Shown: positions 15,811 through 25,421, counted from the first letter of the stretch. The stretch: DNA of 64,000 nt from Chromobacterium sphagni (GCF_001855555.1 NZ_MKCT01000001.1:62001-126000); one strand, 5' to 3'. The notes: generated from the sequence alone by a model not told the origin. Program-made: numbers and translations.

Positions 15811-17337
15811 TCAACCGATACTCACCGGAATCTTGCCTATCTTCACCCGCCACTCCGCCGGGCCGGTGTTGTGCACCGAGGTGCCACAGGAATCCACCGC
15901 CACCGTCACCGGCATGTCCTTGACCTCGAACTCGTAGATCGCCTCCATGCCGAGATCGGCGAAGCCCACCACGCGGGACGCCTTGATCGCCTTGGACACC
16001 AGATAAGCCGAACCGCCGACCGCCATCAGGTACACCGCCTTGTTGTCCTTGATCGCCTCGATCGCCGCCGGGCCGCGCTCGGCCTTGCCTATCATGCCCA
16101 GAAGACCGGTCTGCTCCAGCATCTGGCGGGTGAACTTGTCCATCCGGGTGGCGGTGGTGGGGCCGGCCGGGCCGACCACTTCGTCGCGCACCGGATCCAC
16201 CGGGCCGACGTAATAGATGAAGCGGTTGGTGAAGTCCACCGGCAGCTTCTCGCCCTTGTTCAGCAGGTCAATCATGCGCTTGTGGGCGGCGTCGCGGCCG
16301 GTAAGTATCTTGCCGTTGAGCAGCAGCACGTCACCCGGCTGCCAGCTGGCCACTTCTTCGCGGGTGATGTTGTCGAGGTTCACCCGCTTGCCGTTGGAAG
16401 GGTCGTAGGTGATGTCCGGCCAGTCTTCCAGCTTAGGCGGCTCCAAATACGCCGGGCCGTTGCCGTCCAGATGGAAATGGATGTGGCGGGTGGCCGCGCA
16501 GTTGGGGATCATCGCCACCGGCAAGGACGCCGCGTGGGTCGGATAATCCAGGATCTTGACGTCCAGCACGGTGGTCAGGCCGCCGAGGCCCTGCGCGCCT
16601 ATGCCCAGCGCATTGACCTTCTCGAACAGCTCCAGACGCAGTTGCTCGACGCGGGACAATTCCGCGCCGCCAGCCGCCTTGGCCTTCAGTTCGTGGATGT
16701 CGACGTGGTCCATCAGCGACTCTTTCGCCAGCAGCATCGCCTTTTCCGGCGTGCCGCCTATGCCCAGGCCGAGAATGCCCGGCGGACACCAGCCCGCGCC
16801 CATGGTCGGCAGCGTCTTCAACACCCAATCGACGATGGAGTCGGATGGATTGAGCATCACCATCTTGGACTTGTTCTCCGAGCCGCCGCCCTTGGCCGCG
16901 CAGATCACGTCCAGCTGGTCGCCTTCGACGATCTCGAAGTGGACCACCGCCGGGGTGTTGTCCTTGGAGTTCTGGCGCTTGCCGGCCGGGTCCAGCAGCA
17001 CCGAGGCGCGCAGCTTGTTGTCCGGATGGTTGTAGGCGCGGCGCACGCCTTCGTTGACCATCTCCTGCACGCTGAGGGTGGCGTCCCATTGCACTTGCAT
17101 GCCCACCTTGAGGAATACCACGGCGATGCCGGTATCCTGGCAAATGGGACGCTGCCCTTCGGCGCACATGCGGCTGTTGACCAGGATCTGCGCCATCGCG
17201 TCCTTGGCGGCGACGCTTTCCTCGTTCAGGTAGGCCTGGTACAGCGCGTCGATATAGTCTTTCGGGTGATAACAGCTGATGTACTGGAAAGCATCGGCGA
17301 TGCTCTGAATGAAGTCGTCCTGCCGGATGATGGTCAT
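15811..17337 (-). CDS. fumA: Fumarate hydratase, class I (iron-sulfur)
   Basis: An oxygen-sensitive [4Fe-4S] fumarase of the TCA cycle, 508 residues. The ATG at 17337 matches the family N-terminus (MTIIRQDDFIQSIADAFQYI); the longer frame to 17454 adds non-homologous Pro/Arg sequence. Cluster-ligand Cys regions are RPICQDTGIAVV near 105, WCPPGILGLGIGG near 220 and PNCAATRHIHFH near 318. The C-terminal beta domain includes VGPAGPTTATRMD and ends in DSCGTSVHNTGP followed by the EWRVKIGKIPV tail. The gene is monocistronic with its own terminator. The symbol follows E. coli; fumB-type naming would be equally valid. Confidence 0.95.
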   Translation of the reverse strand: MTIIRQDDFIQSIADAFQYISCYHPKDYIDALYQAYLNEESVAAKDAMAQILVNSRMCAEGQRPICQDTGIAVVFLKVGMQVQWDATLSVQEMVNEGVRRAYNHPDNKLRASVLLDPAGKRQNSKDNTPAVVHFEIVEGDQLDVICAAKGGGSENKSKMVMLNPSDSIVDWVLKTLPTMGAGWCPPGILGLGIGGTPEKAMLLAKESLMDHVDIHELKAKAAGGAELSRVEQLRLELFEKVNALGIGAQGLGGLTTVLDVKILDYPTHAASLPVAMIPNCAATRHIHFHLDGNGPAYLEPPKLEDWPDITYDPSNGKRVNLDNITREEVASWQPGDVLLLNGKILTGRDAAHKRMIDLLNKGEKLPVDFTNRFIYYVGPVDPVRDEVVGPAGPTTATRMDKFTRQMLEQTGLLGMIGKAERGPAAIEAIKDNKAVYLMAVGGSAYLVSKAIKASRVVGFADLGMEAIYEFEVKDMPVTVAVDSCGTSVHNTGPAEWRVKIGKIPVSIG

Positions 17338-17593
17338 AAGGCTGTCTCGAGAAACCGGGCGCCGATGCGGCCGCCCGTGGATTACCCCGCCGCACCGGCG
17401 CCCCCGCAATTCCGGCGCCGCGCGACAACTAAAAACCTGTCTGAATTGTATCACTGTCCGTCACCAACTTTGATCCCGGACAAGGCATGCGGACGATCTC
17501 ATCGCCAACCATCCTGCGCCGCGCCCGCCCGCAACAAAAACAGCCGCCGGACGGAAGTCGCGGCGGCTGCGGCCTTGCGCAAAAAGCAGCGTA

Positions 17594-18322
17594 TTACTCG
17601 CTGGTGCTGGTATTCCAATACGCCTGGCTGATGTAGGGATGGGCGGCCAGCGCGGCGGCGATGCGGTCCAGTTCATCGGAATCCACCGATGTCGCCAGCA
17701 GGGTGGCAGTCATCTCCACCTCGTCGTCGCTGAACGACTCCACATCCAGATCGCCCACCGGGTAGTTGGCCTGCTCCAACAGCTCGCCCACCTGCGCCAA
17801 CGCCCGCTTCTGCTCGTCGCGGCTGGCGATCACGCACAGCTGATAAGTGACTTCGCTGGTCTCGTCGTCGATCGGGCGGCGATTGATGGAGTTCACCACC
17901 GGCCGCAGCAGCGTGTTCACCGCCAGCACGAACAGCGTGGTGAGAAAAGCCTGGCCCAGCATGCCGGCGCCGGCGCAAGCGCCGGTGGCCGCCGAGCCCC
18001 ACAGCGTGGCGGCGGTATTCAGGCCGCGCACGTTCAGGCCTTCCTTCATGATGGTGCCCGCGCCGAGAAAACCGACGCCGGACACCACATAGGCCACCAC
18101 TCTGGCCGCGCTGCCGGTGCCATCCAGTTGCAAGGCCATATTGACAAAGGCCGCCGCGCTCACCGCCACCAGCGCGTTGGTGCGCAAGCCGGCGGTACGT
18201 TGCCGGTATTGCCGCTCCAGGCCGATCACCGTGCCGGAGATGAAAGCCGTCGCCAGACAGACCAAGGTATGCAACATGCCGAACAGGTCGATATCGAACA
18301 GATTATGCAGGTTGTAATGCAT
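17594..18322 (-). CDS. mgtC: MgtC/SapB family membrane protein
   Basis: A 242-residue MgtC family protein. The start at 18322 has a strong GGAGGACGC site and matches the family; the longer frame to 18391 does not. The N-terminal half has about four to five helices with the family motifs FISGTVIGLERQYRQRTAGL, LRTNALVAVSAAAF and VVSGVGFLGAGTIMKEG. The C-terminal ACT-like cytoplasmic domain (about 155-242) is present. In Salmonella, MgtC supports growth in low magnesium and inhibits the F1Fo ATPase. It lies downstream of an NRAMP-like transporter on the same strand, with a hairpin between them. The pairing suggests a joint magnesium role, which is an inference. Confidence 0.9.
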   Translation of the reverse strand: MHYNLHNLFDIDLFGMLHTLVCLATAFISGTVIGLERQYRQRTAGLRTNALVAVSAAAFVNMALQLDGTGSAARVVAYVVSGVGFLGAGTIMKEGLNVRGLNTAATLWGSAATGACAGAGMLGQAFLTTLFVLAVNTLLRPVVNSINRRPIDDETSEVTYQLCVIASRDEQKRALAQVGELLEQANYPVGDLDVESFSDDEVEMTATLLATSVDSDELDRIAAALAAHPYISQAYWNTSTSE

Positions 18323-18408
18323 GCGTCCTCCTGCTTGTTGAGTGTTGATATATAAGGTACGCGCATCGTGGCTTTCCATGAAAACCACCATGCCCAGGCC
18401 CTAATGCG

Positions 18409-18429
18409 AAAACCGCCCACGAGGGGCGG
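18409..18429 (-). terminator. Terminator between NRAMP-like gene and mgtC
   Basis: On the minus strand CCGCCC pairs with GGGCGG around a short loop and runs into TTTT. It would end or attenuate transcription from the NRAMP-like gene before mgtC. Confidence 0.65.
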
Positions 18430-18487
18430 CTTCCACACCGCCGGCGGCGCCAAATTCCACGTCGCCGGCCACACCTTAACCCGCCTC

Positions 18488-20134
18488 TCAGTGGGCTAGC
18501 AAGGCGAGCTCTGTCACCTTGTACACCACCATGATGACAGCCACGACCAGATAGCCGCGCAATACACCCATCCACAGCCGGTTGGTGCGCGACAGCACCA
18601 TGGGCTTGAGCTGCGCCAGCGGCGGCATGCGCCAGTTGTGCAGGTACAGCTTGGTCGGCTTGGCCTCCTCCGCCAGATCGGCGCCGGTTTCGGCGTCGCG
18701 GCGCAGCTTGACGGTGTGAGCGGCGATCACCACGATGCCGCCAACGATGCCGCCGCCCACCAGGATGTTGATGATGGTCTGGCTGCTGATGTCCGGCCAC
18801 AGCACCGAAGCGGTCAGAATCACCGACAACAGCACCAGCACCGCGGCGACGGCGCCGGTGAACAGATTGGTCCAGCGGCCGTTCACCCACGGACCCAGTA
18901 CTTCCTTGTCATTGCACAGCAACAGCAGGAAAACGGAAGCGGACGGCAACAGCACGCCGGCCAGCGTTTGCACGGCATTGGTCAGCAGGCCCAGCGGCAC
19001 GCCCGGAATCAACACCAGCGCGGCGGCGCCGGCGATCAGCAGGAAGTACACCAGGTAGAAGGCGCGCGCATCGGTCGGTTTGCGGTGCAGCGAGTGCTTC
19101 ATGTTCAGCACGTCGGCCAGCGCGTAGGCGGTGGACAGCGACACCGCGCTGGCGCCGATCAGGCTGGCGTCGATCAGCGCGACCGAGAACAACACCCCGG
19201 CCAGATGGCTGTGGTATTTGCCCAGCCCGGCGGCAACCGCGCCCGCGTCCTGGAAATTGCCGAATTCCGGCTTGCCGGCGAACAGCGCGGCGGCCATCGC
19301 GATGATGGCGATGGCACCGATCAACACCATTACGATGCCCAGCCACAGGTCAGCGCGCTCATACTTGATGAAACGCGGGGTGATGCGCTTGTCTATCACA
19401 TAGCTTTGCTGGAAGAACAGCTGCCACGGCGCCACGGTGGTGCCTACGATGCCGATGATCAGCAGCATCACGTCGGACATCTTGCCGCCGGCCGGCATGC
19501 CCGGCACAAACAGGTCATGGCCGATCTGCGCCAGCGGCGGATGCACCATCATGAATACCGGCACCAACAGCAGGCTGAACACCACCAGTATCATCGAGAA
19601 GCGCTCGAAGCGGCGGAAGTCGCCGGTACTGGCCGCGGCCATCACCAGCACCGCGGACGCCACCACCCCCCACTCCTTGGGCAGCCCCAGATACTGCAAG
19701 GCAAGGGTGATGCCGATGAACTCGGTGACGATGGTCAGCGCGTTGAGCAGGAACAGGTCGATGGCGCTGAAGGCGCCCCAGAACTTGCCGAAGCGCTCCA
19801 GGATCAGCCTCGCATGGCCGACGCCAGTGACGGCGCCCAGGCGCAGCACCATTTCCTGATTCACATACAGCACCGGGATCAGCAGGATCAGCGTCCACAG
19901 CAACGACGTGCCGTAATTCTGGCCGGCCTGCGAATAAGTGCTGAAAGCGCCGGCGTCGTTGTCGCCCACCATCACGATCAGGCCAGGGCCCAGGATGGCC
20001 ATCAGCGTGCGCAGACGCTGCCAGACGCCTTTGCGGGCCGCCACATCGCCATGGCGGATGGTGCCGAAAGCACCGCGGATGTCGCCGACGTGGGCGCTAT
20101 CCAGTACAGCTTCGTTTTTGATTGGATTGGTCAT
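18488..20134 (-). CDS. NRAMP-related divalent metal transporter (possibly Mg2+)
   Basis: A 548-residue, about 11-helix NRAMP-superfamily protein of the inner membrane. The start at 20134 has GGGAGA upstream; the longer frame to 20290 is unlike the family. The helix-1 metal motif, DPGN in classical Mn/Fe NRAMPs, reads D-A-G-A here (VGDNDAGAFSTYSQAGQ). The helix-6 MPHN motif reads APWQ (GTTVAPWQLFFQQSYV). Loss of the Asn and of the soft Met ligand argues against classical manganese selectivity and recalls NRAMP-related magnesium transporters. The mgtC neighbour downstream supports a magnesium link. The 70-residue cytoplasmic insert near the C-terminus (VKLRRDAETGADLAEEAKPT) is an added feature. 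The substrate assignment is an inference. Confidence 0.88.
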   Translation of the reverse strand: MTNPIKNEAVLDSAHVGDIRGAFGTIRHGDVAARKGVWQRLRTLMAILGPGLIVMVGDNDAGAFSTYSQAGQNYGTSLLWTLILLIPVLYVNQEMVLRLGAVTGVGHARLILERFGKFWGAFSAIDLFLLNALTIVTEFIGITLALQYLGLPKEWGVVASAVLVMAAASTGDFRRFERFSMILVVFSLLLVPVFMMVHPPLAQIGHDLFVPGMPAGGKMSDVMLLIIGIVGTTVAPWQLFFQQSYVIDKRITPRFIKYERADLWLGIVMVLIGAIAIIAMAAALFAGKPEFGNFQDAGAVAAGLGKYHSHLAGVLFSVALIDASLIGASAVSLSTAYALADVLNMKHSLHRKPTDARAFYLVYFLLIAGAAALVLIPGVPLGLLTNAVQTLAGVLLPSASVFLLLLCNDKEVLGPWVNGRWTNLFTGAVAAVLVLLSVILTASVLWPDISSQTIINILVGGGIVGGIVVIAAHTVKLRRDAETGADLAEEAKPTKLYLHNWRMPPLAQLKPMVLSRTNRLWMGVLRGYLVVAVIMVVYKVTELALLAH

Positions 20135-20706
20135 TGTTATCTCCCGACCGGCGGCCAAGGGAGGACCGCCCGTCGTTTTGCAAGCAAACGAAGGCATGCG
20201 GGCACGAACGCGGCTGCGATGGCGGAAGACATGAAAGTCCCGCCCGGTGCAGACACGACATGCGCAAGCCTGACTCGGCGCCCAGTACATGGCAGGACGC
20301 AGTAATCAAGCAGTAACTAGCAACAATGGTATGGGTGGATACGCGGCGGCGGCCCGGATGGACCGCTCAAGATGCGCACCGTCTCGCCTCGCGGCAAGAC
20401 AGCGGCCATTCAGAATGGAAGCTATGCCTTTGCCGGTCGGCACGACCCTGTCGTTAACCAACTACTACTGCAACTTTCCAAGGCATCAGCCCCCAGTAAC
20501 GAAAACGGCGAGATGTTAATCCCGCGGCGAAATCATCGTCAACCACCCGATGACATCAAGATTTTGCGGCGCGGCAGCGCGGTTGGCGGCAAGCTGCCAC
20601 AAGACAACCTCGCATTCGCCAAAAGAAAAAAATTGGCGCTCCGATTGCGATTTTCACGCAACAAAACGCCAAAATCACACAGTAAATTTTTTGTGAACGA
20701 TTTGTA
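20135..20706. other. Intergenic region upstream of the NRAMP-like gene
   Basis: About 570 bases with no supported gene. It should carry the promoter of the minus-strand NRAMP-like gene. I looked for a yybP-ykoY (Mn) or M-box (Mg) riboswitch and did not see their conserved cores. The segment 20630-20706 is AT-rich, directly after the EamA gene's stop, without a clear hairpin. Confidence 0.5.
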
Positions 20707-21603
20707 TTATTTATTTACAAAAGCCGGCCTGCCAGCCGTTTTCAGCCGCAGCATGCCCTGTCCCAGCACCACCCCCAGCAGAATCATGCCGCCGCCCAGC
20801 CAGTGGTAGGAATGGATGGTTTCGCCCAGCGTCGCGCTGGCCATCAGCGCGGTGAACAAAGGCAGCAGGTTCATGAAGATGGCGGTGCGCTCGCTGCCCA
20901 ACCGCTGGATGCCGCGCATCCACAGATAAGCCGCCAGCACCGACGAGCCTATGCCGGCGAACAACACTAGGCCGACGCCGCGCGCCGGAATCGCCATGCT
21001 GTCGGCGGTCAAGGTCAACGGCGCCAGCAACAATACCGCCATGCCCACCTGCAGATAAAGATTGAGCCAGGCGCCGAAAGGCGGCGCCCAGCGCCGCAGC
21101 AAAATGCCGTACAGAGCATAGGCGGCGGCGCCCGACAGCATCAGCGCGTCGCCGTGGTTGATGCCATTGGCGATCAGCCCCAGCGGATTGCCGTGCCCCA
21201 GCAGATACAGCACGCCGGCCAGCGACACCGCCACGCCGAACCAGGCCTGCCCGCCCACCGGCTGGCGGAACGCCAGCGCGTTCAATACCAGGCCCAGCAG
21301 CGGCACCAGCGCGGTGATCACGCCCATATTGGTGGCAGTGGTGTTGTGCGCGGCATAATAGGCCAGGCACTGGAACATCACCATGCCCAGCGCCGACAAC
21401 AGCAGGAATTTGCCCAGCCAGGGGCGCAATTCATGGCGCAAACGCCACAGCGGGCGCAGGCAGAACGGCGTCAAGATCAGCGCCGCCAGCAGCCAGCGGT
21501 AGAAGGAGATCGCCGCCGGGTCCAGCACCTGGGCGGCAGCCTTGGAAACAACGGTATTGGCGGCCCAGATCAGCACCGCCAGCAAGGGGAACAGCATGGC
21601 CAT
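20707..21603 (-). CDS. EamA/DMT family exporter (RhaT-like)
   Basis: A 298-residue, ten-helix drug/metabolite transporter made of two EamA repeats (about residues 5-135 and 150-285). Family signatures include AVLIWAANTVVSK in helix 1, AAISFYRWLLAALIL in helix 2, and GSSVLAAYLWMRGIQRLGSE with FMNLLPLFTALMASATLGE in the second repeat. The start at 21603 has GGAGG upstream. It is divergent from an AraC-type regulator 98 bases away, which likely controls it. Such pairs often export amino acids or related metabolites, but no substrate is claimed. Confidence 0.9.
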   Translation of the reverse strand: MAMLFPLLAVLIWAANTVVSKAAAQVLDPAAISFYRWLLAALILTPFCLRPLWRLRHELRPWLGKFLLLSALGMVMFQCLAYYAAHNTTATNMGVITALVPLLGLVLNALAFRQPVGGQAWFGVAVSLAGVLYLLGHGNPLGLIANGINHGDALMLSGAAAYALYGILLRRWAPPFGAWLNLYLQVGMAVLLLAPLTLTADSMAIPARGVGLVLFAGIGSSVLAAYLWMRGIQRLGSERTAIFMNLLPLFTALMASATLGETIHSYHWLGGGMILLGVVLGQGMLRLKTAGRPAFVNK

Positions 21604-21701
21604 CGCAGCCTCCGGCAAATATTCGACCCTGCTATTCTAGTACCGTCCGTTACCGGCTATATAATTCAAAACAGACAAGATGCTGAGGCAAATCCGACAA
21701 G

Positions 21702-22514
21702 ATGGACGCTGAATACTTTCTGGTGGATCAGGGACTGGCGGAACCGGCGCCGCTGACCTTCCGCTACCACCGCTTCGCCCCCCACAGCGAATTCGGCCGC
21801 CACCGCCACCGCTGGGGGCAGTTGAGCCGCATCAGCCTGGGACTGATGGAGCTGTTGCTGGAAGACCGGCGGGTGGTGGCTCCGGCGCAATACCTGTTGT
21901 GGACGCCGGCCGAAGTGCCACATGCCGCCTATATCCGCCACGCCATGCACTACACCTCGATCTACATCAATCGCGAACAGGCAGCGCGGTTGCCGGCGCA
22001 TATCTGCCTGATCGAACAGACGTCGCTGATCCGCGCGCTGCTCGACGATTTCTGCCAGCGCCAGATCACCGTGATATCCGACCCATGGGACACGCGCCAG
22101 GCCGAGCTGCTGGTGGAAAGGCTGGTGCGCGCCAGCCACGAGGAAAGCTATCTGCCGGACAGCGCCCAGCGGCTGCTACAACCGATCCTGCAGGCGATAC
22201 GCCAAGATCCGGCCGACGCCACCACGCTCAAGCAGTGGGCGGAACAGGTGTTCAGCACCGAGCGCACGCTGGCGCGGCTGTTTCAACGCGAACTGGGGAT
22301 GAGCTTCGGCCAATGGCGCGCCCGGGCGCGGTTGCTGGAGGCGCTGTCGCGGCTGAAGCAGGGCGACAGCGTGCAAGATATTTCCGCGGCGCTGGGCTAT
22401 GCCACCCCGTCCGCCTTCATCGCCATGTTCCAGAAACAGCTGGGCGATTCGCCGGAGCGCTACCGCCGCCAGCTATTGCAGGATGGCCAGTGGCAGGATG
22501 GCCTCAGCGTTTGA
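21702..22514 (+). CDS. AraC-family transcriptional regulator
   Basis: A 270-residue regulator with an N-terminal cupin-like sensing domain (about residues 15-110; HSEFGRHRHRWGQLSRIS) and a C-terminal double helix-turn-helix (about 165-262). Helix-turn-helix 1 is LKQWAEQVFSTERTLARLFQ, and helix-turn-helix 2 covers VQDISAALGYATPSAFIAMF with the QKQLGDSPERYR tail. It is of the NimR/YdeC type often paired with MFS or DMT exporters, and here it is divergent from an EamA exporter. Its 3' end overlaps the convergent photolyase gene by 11 bases. Confidence 0.9.
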   Translation: MDAEYFLVDQGLAEPAPLTFRYHRFAPHSEFGRHRHRWGQLSRISLGLMELLLEDRRVVAPAQYLLWTPAEVPHAAYIRHAMHYTSIYINREQAARLPAHICLIEQTSLIRALLDDFCQRQITVISDPWDTRQAELLVERLVRASHEESYLPDSAQRLLQPILQAIRQDPADATTLKQWAEQVFSTERTLARLFQRELGMSFGQWRARARLLEALSRLKQGDSVQDISAALGYATPSAFIAMFQKQLGDSPERYRRQLLQDGQWQDGLSV

Positions 22515-23919
22515 ACAGCGCCAGCGCCAGCAAGCGCTGCACCGCGTGGTCTACGATGGGATGCGGATAATCGCGCCCCAACTGGATCCCGGCCGCCGCC
22601 AGCTGTTCCGCCTTGGCCTGCCACGGGGCGTGGATCAGCTTGTCCGGCAGCCGCGACAGCTCCGGCACGTAGCGGCGGATGAAGCGGCCGGCGGCATCGA
22701 ACTTCTCGCTCTGGCTGACCGGATTGAAGATGCGAAAGTACGGCTGGGCGTCGCAGCCGGTGCTGGCCGCCCACTGCCAACCGCCGTTGTTGGCCGCCAG
22801 ATCGAAGTCCAGCAGCTTCTCTGCGAAGTATTTTTCGCCCCAGCGCCAATCTATCAGCAGGTCCTTCACCAGGAAACTCGCCGCCACCATCCGCAGCCGG
22901 TTGTGCATATAGCCGCTGCGGTTGAGCTGGCGCATCGCCGCATCCACCAGCGGATAACCGGTGCGGCCCTCGCGCCAGGCTGCGAACCACTCCGGATTGT
23001 TGGGAAACGGCAGCGCGTCGTACTCCGGCTTGAACGCATGCTCTGCCACCTCCGGCCGGTGCCATAGCACCTGTTGATAGAAGTCGCGCCAGATCAGCTC
23101 GCCCAGCCAGCACATGGCGCCCGCGCTGCCCTCATGCCAGGCGTAGGCCGCCAGCTGGCGGATGGAAATCGTGCCGAAACGCAGGTGGGCGCTGAGATAG
23201 GACACACCCTTCACCGCGGGAAAATCGCGCGCCGCCTGGTAATGATCGATTCGGCCGGCGAAGTCGGCAAACAGCGCCTCCGCGCCGGCCGAGCCCGGCT
23301 GAACCGGCAGCGAGTCCAAATCGCTCGCGCGAAAGCCGATATCGGTCAGCGGCGGCATCGGCTCGGCCGTCCGCGGCATCAAGGACCGCAGATAGCGCCG
23401 CACCGGGTAGGCCTGCAGGTAGAACGGCGTCAGCTTCTTCAGCCAGGCGTTCTTGTACGGCGTGAACACCCCGAACGGCTTGCCGGCGCCGGTCAGCACC
23501 TCGTCGCGCTCGAACACCACCTGGTCCTTGAAGCTGAACATCGCCACGCCCTGCCGCGCCAGCCGCCGCTCCACCTCGGCGTCGCGCGCCCGCGCCGCCG
23601 GCTCGTAATCATGGTTGCAGAACACCGCCTGAGCGCCCAGCTCGACAGCCAAGCGCGGAATCTCCTCGGCCGGCAGACCGTGGCGCACTAGCAGATCGCC
23701 GCCCAGCGCCTGCAATTCCGCCTTCAGCGCCGCCACGCTTTGCCAGATGAAATCGACGCGGCGGTCATCGCGCGGCAGCCCATCCAGGATGGCGCGGTCA
23801 AAAATGAATACCGGCAGCGCGGCGCGGCTGGATTTGAGCGCATGGTACAAGGCGGCATGGTCTTCCAGCCGCAGATCGCGGCGCAGCCAGACCAGGGCGG
23901 TTTGATGGAGTTCGGACAT
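22504..23919 (-). CDS. phrB: Deoxyribodipyrimidine photolyase
   Basis: A 471-residue class I CPD photolyase that splits cyclobutane pyrimidine dimers with blue light. The N-terminal antenna (Rossmann) domain starts ALVWLRRDLRLEDHAALYHA. The C-terminal FAD-binding domain has TGYPLVDAAMRQLNRSGYMH and NRLRMVAASFLVKDLLIDWR. It continues with WGEKYFAEKLLDFDLAANNG and GWQWAASTGCDAQPYFRIFN, all hallmark motifs. The Trp electron-transfer positions appear preserved. The length equals E. coli PhrB (472). It overlaps the convergent AraC gene by 11 bases. Confidence 0.96.
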   Translation of the reverse strand: MSELHQTALVWLRRDLRLEDHAALYHALKSSRAALPVFIFDRAILDGLPRDDRRVDFIWQSVAALKAELQALGGDLLVRHGLPAEEIPRLAVELGAQAVFCNHDYEPAARARDAEVERRLARQGVAMFSFKDQVVFERDEVLTGAGKPFGVFTPYKNAWLKKLTPFYLQAYPVRRYLRSLMPRTAEPMPPLTDIGFRASDLDSLPVQPGSAGAEALFADFAGRIDHYQAARDFPAVKGVSYLSAHLRFGTISIRQLAAYAWHEGSAGAMCWLGELIWRDFYQQVLWHRPEVAEHAFKPEYDALPFPNNPEWFAAWREGRTGYPLVDAAMRQLNRSGYMHNRLRMVAASFLVKDLLIDWRWGEKYFAEKLLDFDLAANNGGWQWAASTGCDAQPYFRIFNPVSQSEKFDAAGRFIRRYVPELSRLPDKLIHAPWQAKAEQLAAAGIQLGRDYPHPIVDHAVQRLLALALFKR

Positions 23920-23958
23920 GCAAGGCTCCGGAGCGACGACAAAGAAACGCAGTATGAA

Positions 23959-24657
23959 TCAGCCGGTCCCGCTAGACCAGATTCTCAGGCCCTGGTCCCA
24001 GTCCGGAGCATCCCGTCCCAGCCGCTGTTCGATGCAATCGACGAAGGCGCGCACCTTGGCCGCCACCTGCCGCCGCTCGGGAAACACCGCATAGATCGCA
24101 TGCAGCGGTAGCGGGTAGTCCTGCAGGACCGCCTGCAAACGGCCAGCCAGCAGATCCGGCCCGACGATGAAGGTGGGCATCTCGCAGATGCCCAGCCCCG
24201 CCAGTAGCGCGTTGCGGCGCGCTTCGCTGTTGTTGACCTGGTAATTGCCGCGCGGCTGTACCTTGTGCGGTCCGTCCGGTCCGCCGAACACCCAGCTGGC
24301 GCCACCGCGGTAATCGGAATAATGGATGCAGTTGTGGCTGACCAGCTCGGCCGGATGCCGGGGCGCGCCATGCGCCGCCAGATAGTCCGGCGATGCGCAC
24401 ATCACCACCCGGCACGGCGCCAGGCGGCGCGCCACCATGCGGTTGTCCGGCAGATTGCCGATGCGGATGGCCAGGTCGTAGCCGCCCTCCACCAGATCCA
24501 CCATCCTGTCGTCCATCGCCATGTCCAACTGGATGCCCGGATGCTCTCGCAGGAACTGCGGCACTAGCGGCGACAGGTGCAAACGGCCGAAGGCCATCGG
24601 CACGCTGAGGCGCAGCAGGCCCTGCGGCTGGCTCTGCAGGCCGCCGGCTTGGTCAAG
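23959..24657 (-). pseudogene. LysR-type regulator, 5'-truncated (substrate-binding domain only)
   Basis: The frame encodes the linker and full effector-binding domain of a LysR regulator: LDQAGGLQSQPQGLLRLSVP, MAFGRLHLSPLVPQFLREHP, DDRMVDLVEGGYDLAIRIGN, NNSEARRNALLAGLGICEMP and the C-terminal tail. The first 85-90 residues, which would carry the DNA-binding helix-turn-helix, are absent. Upstream the frame runs into unrelated sequence and a stop near 24730. The missing part coincides with the start of a truncated acyltransferase on the other strand. An internal ATG at 24603 could make only a partial protein. It is a pseudogene created by deletion, in my reading. Confidence 0.8.
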
Positions 24658-24693
24658 CCCAGCCGGCCGGCGGCGGCGGAAAAACTGCCCGCG

Positions 24694-25419
24694 ATGGAAC
24701 TGCGCGCATTCTATATCCTGCGCTTTGCCCGCATTCTGCTACCGCTGCTGCTGGCCCTGGCGGTGGAGGAAATGTTCTATCTGACTCTGCCACTGCTCTG
24801 CCCGTTGTTGGGCCGCACCTGGATGCTGGCGCTGGTCTGCCTAGGACTGGTTATCGCCGGCCCGTTGTACCGCGCCGCCAATCTGAACAATGAGATTTTC
24901 TATTTGTATGGCTATTTCGCCTGTTTCGACGCCATCGCCATCGGCTGCCTGGCCGCTTTGCTGTCGCATCGCGTCACCCTCTCCGACCGGACAGCAGCCG
25001 GATTGCGACTGTTGGCGGCGCTGTCGATATCGGCCGTCTACCTGCAGGGCATCGACGGCCATCAAATCGCAGGCTTCTCGCTGCTTGCCCTGACCAGCGC
25101 CTGCTGGCTAATCGGTTCGGCCCACGCATCCTCACCGGGGATATGGCGGCTGCGCCTGAGCGCGCCACTGCGCTGGCTGGGCCGGCGCAGCTATGAACTC
25201 TATCTGTTTCACATCATCGTGCTGGCGCTATTGCGTAATCTGGTCAACAAGGATCAGTTGAGCTTCGCCACGGGCCTTCCTTGGCTGGCGGTATTTCTAT
25301 TACTGAGCATGCTGACGGCGACGCTGGTTGCACGCCTCGTCACGGACCCCGCCAATGCGGCGCTACGCCGGCGCGGGCTGGATGCGCGCGGCTACCGCCG
25401 CATTGAAATAGCCCGCTAA
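24694..25419 (+). pseudogene. Acyltransferase-3 (OafA/YrhL-like), 5'-truncated remnant
   Basis: The ORF has eight or so helices of the acyltransferase-3 family, which O-acylates sugars of surface polysaccharides. The N-terminal third with its catalytic His/Arg helix is missing. ELRAFYILRFARILLPLLLA resembles the family's FYLRRARRILP region, but it jumps directly into VEEMFYLTLPLLCPLLG, which in intact proteins lies about 60 residues later after a W-S-L motif. So there is both a 5' loss and an internal deletion. The rest (ANLNNEIFYLYGYFACFDAI, RRSYELYLFHIIVLAL) is well preserved. It abuts the truncated LysR fragment, pointing to one deletion event or successive ones. Confidence 0.7.
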
Positions 25420-25421
25420 GT

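Noticed and set aside
15796-17631. Very long plus-strand frame (611 codons) over the fumarase gene
   Set aside because: It is the antisense shadow of fumA, rich in His/Arg/Gln as expected from reversed high-GC codons, and has no homology or start site.
20135-20310. Manganese (yybP-ykoY) or magnesium (M-box) riboswitch before the NRAMP-like gene
   Set aside because: The conserved cores of either class could not be found on the minus strand; only generic GC hairpins are present.
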